From: LMEP-6097 sp049314535
GTDB lineage: Bacteria; Cyanobacteriota; Vampirovibrionia; LMEP-6097
DNA: 6,566 bases
Reading direction: 5' to 3'
Assembly: GCA_049314535.1 (NCBI GenBank)
Contig: JBMOEX010000101.1
Span: forward strand, 1-6,566
Part shown: piece after piece, positions 1 to 6,128 of the stretch
Position numbering within the stretch: position 1 is the stretch's first letter
Layout: each line of letters begins with the position of its first letter
Position numbers and translations under genes: made by a program
Notes under the pieces: model-generated
The model's input: only the letters and a program-made list of their open reading frames with translations
What the model was told of the DNA's origin: nothing
Database searches by the model: none

Positions 1-15
1 AAAGTTAATATTTAT

Positions 16-957
16 ATGTCATCAAGATATTACACCCTAAAACAATATCTCCAAAATCGCTTTGGAGAGAAGCTGCATCGTGTCACTCTTGAAGGTGGTT
101 TTACCTGTCCTAATCGTGATGGTACTAAGGCTGTTGGTGGCTGTACTTTCTGTACTGACGATGGTTCGTCCTCTGGAGCGAGGAATCCAGCCCATACTAT
201 ATCTGCTCAGCTCGCTGATGGTATCGAGAAGCAGGGAAAACGCTTTGGGATAAATCAGTTTATAGCTTATTTACAATCCTTCACTAATACTTACGCTGAT
301 GTAGATTATTTAAGGACTATTTATAATCAAGCTGTAAGTGATGAGCGAGTAAAAGTACTCGCTATAGGCTCTCGTCCAGACTGTGTTCCAGATGATGTAA
401 TAGATCTCTTTGAAGAGTATACTGCAAGAGGGCTTGAACTGTGGGTGGATATCGGAGTGCAGAGTTCGCATAACAAGACTTTAGATCTTATTAATAGAGC
501 TCATACTTATGAAGATTTTACTGATGCAGTGAAAAGAATTAAAGCTAGAAAAAATCCTCTACTGAGAGTCTGTACTCATGTGATTTTAGGACTCCCAGAA
601 GAGACTCCTGAGATGATGTTGAAGACAGCAGAGAGGCTTGCTGAGCAGGATATAGATGATTTGAAAATTCACCAGCTCTGTATTTTCAAGGGAACAGCTA
701 TGGAAATAGATTACTTAAATGGTGATCTCTCGGTTATAGAAAGAGATGATTATATAAGGATCTTGGCTGATTTTATCGCAAGGATACCAGAGAAGGTGGT
801 TATTCAGCGAGTTATGGGTGAAGGTAAGGTCGGGGAGCTGATCGCTCCAGAATGGGCTGACCATGGGATGAAGCAGAAGTTTTTACATGAATTTCATAAG
901 TATCTTGATGAAAATGATATTCGGCAGGGTAGTTTAATGGCGGCACCGTTACCCTAA
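16..957 (+). CDS. yhcC: YhcC/TIGR01212-family radical SAM protein
   Basis: The 313-residue product matches the YhcC-like radical SAM family in length and motif order. Near the N-terminus, GGFTCPNRDGT and GGCTFC supply cysteines 31, 43 and 46. This is the wide C-x11-C-x2-C spacing I associate with this Elp3-related group, which should bind the [4Fe-4S] cluster that cleaves SAM. Further family blocks are IGVQSS (146-151), the INRAHTYEDF region (159-168), THVILGLPEET (187-197), DLKIHQL (215-221) and a C-terminal region ending near QGSL (304-307). The cellular substrate of the family is not firmly known to me. The ATG at 16 gives an N-terminus of usual family form, but only 15 nt precede it, with no Shine-Dalgarno and no in-frame stop, so an upstream start cannot be excluded. 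It is the only plus-strand gene, and its 3' end overlaps the opposing gene by 4 nt. Confidence 0.9.
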   Translation: MSSRYYTLKQYLQNRFGEKLHRVTLEGGFTCPNRDGTKAVGGCTFCTDDGSSSGARNPAHTISAQLADGIEKQGKRFGINQFIAYLQSFTNTYADVDYLRTIYNQAVSDERVKVLAIGSRPDCVPDDVIDLFEEYTARGLELWVDIGVQSSHNKTLDLINRAHTYEDFTDAVKRIKARKNPLLRVCTHVILGLPEETPEMMLKTAERLAEQDIDDLKIHQLCIFKGTAMEIDYLNGDLSVIERDDYIRILADFIARIPEKVVIQRVMGEGKVGELIAPEWADHGMKQKFLHEFHKYLDENDIRQGSLMAAPLP

Positions 958-1508
958 TATCTCTGCGGTATATCTAGAAACATTAACAGTAAATCATCAT
1001 ATTGATAATAACGATTTTTTAAAAAGAACCCTTCTTCTAGAACTAAATCTCTGAGCTGATTTGGAGCTATTGCTCTTGATGGTCTGCTGAAAGTAGGTGG
1101 GAACTTATTAAGTAGTAAATTTAATTTATTTTGAAATGAACATAAATTAGTACCGATAAGTATAAGTAAACCTGGTCTAATAATCATCGGAGCTAATTCA
1201 TTAAGAATCCCATTTAGATTATCACTGCAAGGCATATCTAGATCTAAAATTATGTAGGAGAAAGCCTTGTGAGTTCTAGATATATTCTGAGATCTTAATT
1301 CATCTGGATTTAAACTAGATACTTTATTGAACATGTTGTTGACAGCAAGCATTTCAGAGATCTGGTTCTGTTTATCGCTGATGTGTAAGATGCTCTGACC
1401 TGTTCTAACTTCACGTTTGATTTTTTTTAACATTAAGCGGTGAAAGTTTTCTTGCATAGAATTTACTGGATTTACTTCTGTGGAATCTTGGAGATTAGAA
1501 CTATTCAT
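954..1508 (-). CDS. hypothetical protein, degenerate class I methyltransferase-like fold
   Basis: I do not recognise this 184-residue protein as a named family. Its layout follows a class I SAM-dependent methyltransferase: RTGQSILHIS (35-44) sits where the usual 'G..VLDvGcG' strand would be, then a second strand near KVSSLNP (62-68), a fourth strand YIILDLDMP (85-93), the post-strand LAPMIIRPGLLILIGTN (105-121), and a distal helix-strand LRDLVLEEGFFLKNRYY (152-168). The glycine-rich SAM motif I is absent, so catalysis is doubtful. There is no signal peptide or membrane segment. The start lies 2 nt after the hisD stop, with a weak AGGG about 10 nt upstream inside hisD, so translation is probably coupled. 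It is the last gene of the minus-strand unit. The coding call is supported by tight packing and fold-like periodicity; the function is unknown. Confidence 0.72.
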   Translation of the reverse strand: MNSSNLQDSTEVNPVNSMQENFHRLMLKKIKREVRTGQSILHISDKQNQISEMLAVNNMFNKVSSLNPDELRSQNISRTHKAFSYIILDLDMPCSDNLNGILNELAPMIIRPGLLILIGTNLCSFQNKLNLLLNKFPPTFSRPSRAIAPNQLRDLVLEEGFFLKNRYYQYDDLLLMFLDIPQRY

Positions 1509-1510
1509 GA

Positions 1511-2836
1511 TTATGAAACCCTGTTTATGATTGCCTGAGCATGAGCTTCTAGATTTTCTGCTCTAGCAAGTCTTGCTGTATGTTTAGCTAATTCTTTAAA
1601 ACCATCACAGTCCTTGGATACCCCTCTAAAATCGATTAGAGAACTTTTTTTCATAAAATCAGCAGAATGAAGACCAGATGCATATCTTGCGCCTCTGCCA
1701 GTAGGCAGGCAGTGGCTAGGACCAGCTAAATAATCACCAAGGCTCTCACAGGCATTGGCTCCGATGAAAATGGCTCCCGCGTGTTTGACGCTAGTGATTA
1801 GAATACTAGCTAAAGAGTCTACCACTTGTAATTCTAAATGCTCGGGAGCATAGAAATTAATGAGCTCTGCTATCTCGTCTGGATTGTCGCTGAATATACA
1901 AGCACTGAAGTTTTGGTAGGAAGACCTAATCACAGCTATTTGCTCATCTGTTTTATGAGCCTTTAAAGAATCTATCTGTGCTTCTATTTCTTGAATTGAA
2001 TCTGCTAATAGTTTTTGATCAGTGCAGATTAATAGCGCAGACTCTAAGCCTGAACCATGCTCTAATTGGCTTAAAAAGTCAGCTGCTATTTCTTTTGGGT
2101 TTGCACTGTTATCTGCGACTATCGCAAGCTCACTAGGTCCGAAAATACCATCTATGCCTATAACTCCGAATACATTTTTTTTGGCTAAGCTAACGAAAAT
2201 ATTACCTGGACCGACTACCTTATCCACGGGTTTTATAGTTTCTGTACCATAGGCTGCGGCAGCTATTGCTTGAGCACCGCCTATAGGATAAATTTCGTCT
2301 ATAGCAAGAAGATCAGCTAAGCCTTGGATACTGGGGTGTATGGGTGGCGGGCTGAATAGTACTATGCGTTTAACACCAGCTACTTTTGCTGGTATAACTG
2401 TCATAAGAACTGTGGAGAATAAGGGAGCTTTTCCGCCTGGAATGTATACTGCTACAGAGTCTAGGCTAGTGTATCTTACTCCAAGTCTTTCTCCTAGATT
2501 ACCTGTAAATCCCCAACCTTGAGCGAAATTAGAACTTCTATATTCTTCAATATGAAATTTTTCTATTCTTTCTTTAGCTACTTCTAAAGACTGTTTTAAT
2601 TCTGCGTCAAGTAATTTATAAGCTCCTTTTACAGAGATGCCTTTAAGTTCTTCATCTTTAAGGATATATTTGTCGAATTTTTCTGAAAATTCTTTTATAG
2701 CCGCATTGCCTGTATTCTTAACCTTGTTAACTATCTCACTAACACTTTTCTCTATGTGGCTAAGATTTTCAGGATCAAGCCTGGAATTAATTTTTTTTAT
2801 GACATCCAGATTGGATAGTTCTTTTGAACTTAACAT
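1511..2836 (-). CDS. hisD: histidinol dehydrogenase
   Basis: HisD oxidises L-histidinol to L-histidine in two NAD-dependent steps, the last reactions of histidine synthesis, in the cytoplasm. The 441-residue length is normal. Family blocks in order: VAVYIPGGKAPLFST (128-142), PIGGAQAIAA (184-193), KVVGPGN (206-212), FGPSEL (232-237), LSQLEHG (255-261), YAPEHLEL (329-336), LGDYLAGPSHCLPTG (366-380) and AHAQA near the end. Residues aligning with the E. coli zinc ligands are present (Gln257, His260, Asp368, His432), as is the catalytic pair Glu332-His333, so the enzyme looks intact. The start is forced: the upstream frame has a stop at 2873-2875, no ATG in between, and the next Met is residue 145. 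No Shine-Dalgarno is visible. It lies 31 nt after the glutaredoxin gene. No other his gene is in the window, so its place behind Fe-S genes is unusual; HisD uses zinc, not an Fe-S cluster. Confidence 0.97.
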   Translation of the reverse strand: MLSSKELSNLDVIKKINSRLDPENLSHIEKSVSEIVNKVKNTGNAAIKEFSEKFDKYILKDEELKGISVKGAYKLLDAELKQSLEVAKERIEKFHIEEYRSSNFAQGWGFTGNLGERLGVRYTSLDSVAVYIPGGKAPLFSTVLMTVIPAKVAGVKRIVLFSPPPIHPSIQGLADLLAIDEIYPIGGAQAIAAAAYGTETIKPVDKVVGPGNIFVSLAKKNVFGVIGIDGIFGPSELAIVADNSANPKEIAADFLSQLEHGSGLESALLICTDQKLLADSIQEIEAQIDSLKAHKTDEQIAVIRSSYQNFSACIFSDNPDEIAELINFYAPEHLELQVVDSLASILITSVKHAGAIFIGANACESLGDYLAGPSHCLPTGRGARYASGLHSADFMKKSSLIDFRGVSKDCDGFKELAKHTARLARAENLEAHAQAIINRVS

Positions 2837-2843
2837 GATTTTG

Positions 2844-2849
2844 ATTATA
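2844..2849 (-). promoter_or_regulatory. possible -10 box for a leaderless hisD transcript
   Basis: On the minus strand the grxD-hisD gap contains a perfect TATAAT. Seven bases (CAAAATC) separate it from the hisD ATG, so transcription would start at or next to the A of the start codon. hisD lacks a Shine-Dalgarno, which fits leaderless translation. No good -35 hexamer is visible at 16-18 nt (only A-rich sequence), and TATAAT arises easily by chance in DNA this AT-rich, so the call is tentative. Confidence 0.3.
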
Positions 2850-2867
2850 GCTTTTTGTTTTTTGTAA

Positions 2868-3206
2868 TTATTTTAGAATCGCAGCCATTTCACTGTTTTG
2901 GTGCATTTCCATAATGATGTCACAACCGCCGATAAATTCTTTATTCACATAAAGCTGCGGGAAAGTCGCCCACTCAGAGTAAATTTTCATTCCAGCTCTT
3001 AGATCTGGGTTAGAGAGTATGTCATAAGTAGCATATTCGCTATCATGAAAATTTAATACTTTGACTACTGCATCTGAGAATCCACACTGTGGCTGAAATC
3101 TATCCCCTTTCATGAATAGGACTATTTTATCTTTAGCGAGAATAGTGTCGATTTTTTCTCTTAATTCTGCTGGAAGTTCGCCTTGTGTTGTGTTGCCGAT
3201 TTGCAT
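2868..3206 (-). CDS. grxD: monothiol CGFS glutaredoxin (Grx4/Grx5 type)
   Basis: This 112-residue protein is a single-domain monothiol glutaredoxin. Such proteins bind a glutathione-ligated [2Fe-2S] cluster as dimers, or as heterodimers with BolA, and pass it to client proteins rather than mainly reducing disulfides. The signature is complete: FMKG with Lys33, PQCGFS with the active-site Cys41, TFPQLYV (81-87) with the cis-proline Pro83, and GGCDI (93-97) for glutathione binding. One deviation is Ala80 where WPT is more usual before the FPQ loop. About ten extra residues precede the core fold. The start is well supported by a strong Shine-Dalgarno. It follows the BolA-like gene by 37 nt in the same direction, the expected partner. 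The wording of the core resembles cyanobacterial-type CGFS glutaredoxins (recalled, not searched). Confidence 0.97.
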   Translation of the reverse strand: MQIGNTTQGELPAELREKIDTILAKDKIVLFMKGDRFQPQCGFSDAVVKVLNFHDSEYATYDILSNPDLRAGMKIYSEWATFPQLYVNKEFIGGCDIIMEMHQNSEMAAILK

Positions 3207-3212
3207 ATTTTG

Positions 3213-3219
3213 CTCCTTT
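3213..3219 (-). promoter_or_regulatory. ribosome binding site of the glutaredoxin gene
   Basis: AAAGGAG on the minus strand lies 6 nt before the ATG at 3206. It is the strongest Shine-Dalgarno in the window and settles the glutaredoxin start, including its short N-terminal extension. Confidence 0.85.
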
Positions 3220-3243
3220 GTTTTTATTATTAAAATGGTTTCT

Positions 3244-3483
3244 TTAGTTTTCAGTGCCGCTAGATTTAATCATGAGTGCGTGTATCGCTTCACTAGCTAA
3301 TGGCTCTTTTAAAATTTCATAGATTTTTCTATGCTGTTTAATTTTAGGAATATTATTAAACTCTGGTGTTTTAATTTCTATCTCCCAGTGATTATGACTA
3401 CCCGCGCTTAAGTCATTCACTATGAGGGTTTCAACCTTAAGTTCTTGTTTTATCATCGTTTCTATTTCTTGTTCGCTTATCAT
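3244..3483 (-). CDS. bolA: BolA-like protein (partner of CGFS glutaredoxin)
   Basis: This 79-residue protein has the full short BolA fold. It starts with an amphipathic helix (EQEIETMIKQEL), then a loop and strand GSHNHWEIEI (28-37), IKQHRKIYEIL (48-58) in place of the usual RH..VY..L helix, and the conserved C-terminal EAIHALMIK (65-73). His68 in the IHAL motif is the invariant histidine used as a cluster ligand in BolA-glutaredoxin complexes; His30 or His32 lies in the variable loop that gives the other possible BolA ligand. Family knowledge points to a cytosolic role with the CGFS glutaredoxin encoded next, in [2Fe-2S] sensing or delivery; some BolA proteins also bind DNA. It follows sufS by 15 nt. 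The exact subgroup (BolA versus YrbA/IbaG-like) is not settled by reading alone. Confidence 0.94.
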   Translation of the reverse strand: MISEQEIETMIKQELKVETLIVNDLSAGSHNHWEIEIKTPEFNNIPKIKQHRKIYEILKEPLASEAIHALMIKSSGTEN

Positions 3484-3492
3484 AGTGGGTTT

Positions 3493-3500
3493 TCCTTTTT
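3493..3500 (-). promoter_or_regulatory. ribosome binding site of the BolA-like gene, overlapping the sufS stop
   Basis: AAAAAGGA on the minus strand ends 9 nt before the ATG at 3483. Its first two bases are part of the sufS TAA, so a ribosome finishing SufS sits directly on this site. Coupled translation is likely. Confidence 0.6.
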
Positions 3501-4752
3501 AAAATATCGCTAAGACTTTTTCTAGGGCTGTGAAGAAAGAGTCTATATCTTCTTTAGTATTATAAAACGCAAAAGAAGCTCTTGCTGTAGAGCTTACTCC
3601 AAATCTTTGCATAACTGGCTGCGCGCAGTGATGTCCGACTCTTATCGCTACACCATATTCGTTAATTAAAGTACCAATATCAAAGGCTTCTGCAAGATCT
3701 GAGGTGAAAGAAATTAAAGATGCTTTATTTTTTGCATTACCGATAATATTTATGTTTTTAAATTCCTTAATGCGAGCAGTAGCATAGTTTAGTAATTCAT
3801 TTTCATAGTCAGCGATTAGGTCTAAGCCGATATTTTCTAAATAGTTTATAGAACTTGCGAGTCCTATGACTTCTGCGATAGCTGGTGTGCCAGCCTCAAA
3901 ACGGTGTGGTGGAGTGGTAAAAGTGGTTTTCTCAAAAGTGACTTTCTCTATCATTTCACCACCACCTTGATAAGGAGGCATAATTTTGAGTAGATCATAT
4001 TTGCCATACAGTACCCCTACGCCAGTGGGTCCAAAGATTTTATGACCAGAGAATACGAAAAAATCTGCATCTAAATCTTGCATATCTACTTTAAAATGAC
4101 CAGCAGATTGGGCTCCGTCTATTAATACCTTAACTCCTTCTGCGTGAGCAGATTTAATCATTTCTTTTATCGGGTTTATAGTTCCAATCGAATTAGAGAT
4201 ATGGGTTAAAGCCAGTATCTTAAGTCTTGGAGTTTTAATTAATTTGCTAAAGGCTTCTTGATCTAATTCACCATTTTCAAGTACTGGAATAACTAAAATT
4301 TTAGCTCCGATTTTTTCTGCTTGAAGCTGCCAAGGGACTATATTTGCGTGATGCTCCAGCCCTGAAATCAAGATGCTGTCTCCCGTTTCGATGAAGGCAG
4401 ATGAAAAGCTGTAAGCGACTAGGTTTATACTTTCGGTACTACCTCGCGTGAACACTATTTCAGAGGAGGAGTTCGCATTAATGAATTTAGCTACTCTTTC
4501 TCTAGCTTCATCAAAAGCTTTAGTTGAATTAATAGAAAGACTATAAAGCCCTCTTCTCACAGTAGCATTTTCATTTAGCATGAAGTCTCTCATGCGATTT
4601 ATAGTACAGAGAGGTTTATGGGTAGTAGCGGCATTATCTAAGTAGATTAATTTTTTACCATTAATACTGGAATCTAATATGGGAAAATCTTGTCTAATTT
4701 TAATTAAATCTAGTTCCGCTGGGATTTTAAGTTTAGTACTGCTGTTCATCAT
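3499..4752 (-). CDS. sufS: SufS cysteine desulfurase
   Basis: SufS is a cytosolic PLP enzyme that removes sulfur from L-cysteine, leaving alanine and an enzyme persulfide that feeds SUF Fe-S assembly. The 417 residues match the usual length. Visible motifs: YLDNAATTHKP (37-47), VRRGLYSLS (65-73), TRGSTESIN (102-110), LEHHANIVPWQ (132-142), IDGAQSAGH (211-219), the PLP lysine in SGHK (Lys238), FEAGTP (285-290), and the active-site Cys376 within RVGHHCAQP. These mark the SufS group rather than IscS/NifS. The start is double: ATG ATG at 4752 and 4749 are both usable, and the second has the better spacing to AAGGGA (7 versus 4 nt), so the true protein may be one residue shorter. It begins 8 nt after sufD. 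No SufE or SufU sulfur acceptor is encoded in the window, so one would have to be elsewhere. Confidence 0.97.
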   Translation of the reverse strand: MMNSSTKLKIPAELDLIKIRQDFPILDSSINGKKLIYLDNAATTHKPLCTINRMRDFMLNENATVRRGLYSLSINSTKAFDEARERVAKFINANSSSEIVFTRGSTESINLVAYSFSSAFIETGDSILISGLEHHANIVPWQLQAEKIGAKILVIPVLENGELDQEAFSKLIKTPRLKILALTHISNSIGTINPIKEMIKSAHAEGVKVLIDGAQSAGHFKVDMQDLDADFFVFSGHKIFGPTGVGVLYGKYDLLKIMPPYQGGGEMIEKVTFEKTTFTTPPHRFEAGTPAIAEVIGLASSINYLENIGLDLIADYENELLNYATARIKEFKNINIIGNAKNKASLISFTSDLAEAFDIGTLINEYGVAIRVGHHCAQPVMQRFGVSSTARASFAFYNTKEDIDSFFTALEKVLAIF

Positions 4753-4756
4753 GGTT

Positions 4757-4763
4757 TCCCTTA
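4757..4763 (-). promoter_or_regulatory. ribosome binding site of sufS, overlapping the sufD stop
   Basis: TAAGGGA on the minus strand contains the sufD TAA and is followed after 4 nt by one ATG and after 7 nt by a second. It supports coupled translation and leaves the choice between the two adjacent sufS starts open. Confidence 0.6.
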
Positions 4764-6128
4764 TTTCAATTTGTGTACCGTATTTGCAGTGTGTATTTTA
4801 GTATCTAAGTTTTCTAAAGTTAGGTTGCGAATGTGTTGCTTTGCGCTATCTATCGTTACTTTCTGTATAATTTCCTCACAGAAGCTCAGAGTGAGCATCG
4901 CAAGAGCATCATCTTTTTTTATACCGCGACTAAGAAGATAGAAAATTTCATCTTCGTCGAGTTCCCCTACTGTAGAACCGTGTGAGCATTTTACATCGTC
5001 GGCTAATATGCTTAACTGTGGTCTCGAATCTATATGAGCATTATTAGAAAGCAGAAGATTTTTATTTAGCTGCGTAGCATTGGTGCCATTAGCCCCTTCA
5101 CTAACATTTATTTCACCATTAAATTCTGCTCTTGCAGAATCTGAAATTATACCTTTGTATAGTTGATTGCTAGTGCAATTAGGAGCTAGATGGTTTACTT
5201 TGATTATATTGTGTGCTTTACGGTCTTTATTTAATATGTAAAATCCAGCCAAGTCTGCATTGGCACCAGGTTCCAGTAAGTCTACTTTGATATTATCGCG
5301 TGAATGATTAGCTTTCAGGTCTAGGGAATTATATTCAAAGCTACTATTTTTCATTAATCTTGCGTAAAGATCATAGAGTAAAATCCCTTGCTGTGTATCA
5401 TCTTGAATTTTGTCTAGTTTAAAATAGGCACCCTCTGAGAGAATTAGCTCTACTACGGCATTGTTTACGAAATGGCTATCGGCTAGACCGATGTAGCTGA
5501 CTATGATTTTGAGTTTGGCATTTTTACCAAGATGAATTAGTGAACGGGTTTGATTAAAGCAGCTCTCATTGGAAAAATGTAGGATTTGTATGGTTTCCTC
5601 GATTTCAGTATCATCGGGTACGCTAAGTAAGAAGCCATTGCTCATTAATGCTGTGTTACATGCTTTAAAGAAACTCTCTTCTTGATTGATTTTGTAGGCG
5701 AAGTGTTGATTAATAATCTCTTCTTCTTTAGGGTGAGTTTTTAATTGATCAGGGTCGTTGAAATCTATAATAGAGATATTTTTGCTAGTAAGACTAGTGC
5801 TAGACAGCTCCTTAGAGAAATGACCATTTACTGTAACCAGCAGATTTTCAGAGCATTCTGGAAACCTGTGTTTGCGGATAATTTCCTTATCAAGCTGATT
5901 AATTTCACAGATATCTAACGTGAAGAAATTTTCTAATATTGGCTGAGAATCATAATATTTCCAGTCCTCTGAGCTTTTCTGCGGGAAACCAAGTTCAGTT
6001 ACTCTTTTAATTGCAGTCTCTTGGCGGCTTCTGATATTAGGAATCTTAGAGAGCATGCTAGAACTTGCTCTAAATATCTGCTCAATAAACTCTATTTCAT
6101 TTTTATTTCTTTCAGCTAAGTTTGGCAT
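4761..6128 (-). CDS. sufD: SufD, subunit of the SufBCD Fe-S scaffold complex
   Basis: SufD pairs with SufB, and both sit on SufC ATPases to form the scaffold on which Fe-S clusters are built; SufD is linked to iron entry. The product has 455 residues, slightly long for the family. The N-terminal helical part holds the typical SSEDWKYYD block (52-60). The C-terminal beta-helix core has AEFNGEI.VSEGANGTNATQ (334-353), NLLLSNNAHIDSRPQL (357-372), ADDVKCSHGSTVG (376-388) and ELDEDEIFYLLSRGI (389-403). Cys381 and His383 match the residues implicated at the SufB-SufD interface. Ser373 replaces the usual glutamate of PQLEI. The start is fixed by an in-frame TAA immediately before the ATG at 6128. 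It overlaps the sufC 3' end by 17 nt; a purine-rich AAAAAGGGA sits 13 nt upstream, rather far, so coupling to sufC probably matters. Confidence 0.97.
   Translation of the reverse strand: MPNLAERNKNEIEFIEQIFRASSSMLSKIPNIRSRQETAIKRVTELGFPQKSSEDWKYYDSQPILENFFTLDICEINQLDKEIIRKHRFPECSENLLVTVNGHFSKELSSTSLTSKNISIIDFNDPDQLKTHPKEEEIINQHFAYKINQEESFFKACNTALMSNGFLLSVPDDTEIEETIQILHFSNESCFNQTRSLIHLGKNAKLKIIVSYIGLADSHFVNNAVVELILSEGAYFKLDKIQDDTQQGILLYDLYARLMKNSSFEYNSLDLKANHSRDNIKVDLLEPGANADLAGFYILNKDRKAHNIIKVNHLAPNCTSNQLYKGIISDSARAEFNGEINVSEGANGTNATQLNKNLLLSNNAHIDSRPQLSILADDVKCSHGSTVGELDEDEIFYLLSRGIKKDDALAMLTLSFCEEIIQKVTIDSAKQHIRNLTLENLDTKIHTANTVHKLK

Noticed and set aside
62..253. Second plus-strand frame inside the radical SAM gene
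   Set aside because: It covers the CPNRDGT and GGC.FC motifs of the conserved frame, so it is an out-of-frame shadow.
1415..1432. T-rich tract that could be read as a terminator tail
   Set aside because: It is the complement of Lys codons in the methyltransferase-like gene, with no GC-rich stem before it.
1288..1508. Response-regulator receiver domain suggested by the LDLDMP stretch in the 184-residue protein
   Set aside because: The preceding RTGQSILHIS and the following RPGLLILIGTN and LEEGFFLKNRYY fit a methyltransferase layout better, and the acidic pair and the Thr/Lys of a receiver are missing.
2022..2867. Open frames on the plus strand inside hisD (2022-2252, 2340-2522, 2637-2867)
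   Set aside because: They lie antisense to a fully conserved hisD, show no recognisable domain, and are explained by codon bias of the real gene.
3207..3243. Terminator or promoter in the bolA-grx gap
   Set aside because: The 37-nt gap is AT-rich with no stem and no -35/-10 pair at suitable spacing; only the glutaredoxin ribosome binding site is supported.
3112..3300. Plus-strand frame opposite the glutaredoxin and BolA gene junction
   Set aside because: It spans two conserved minus-strand genes and their gap, and has no family features.
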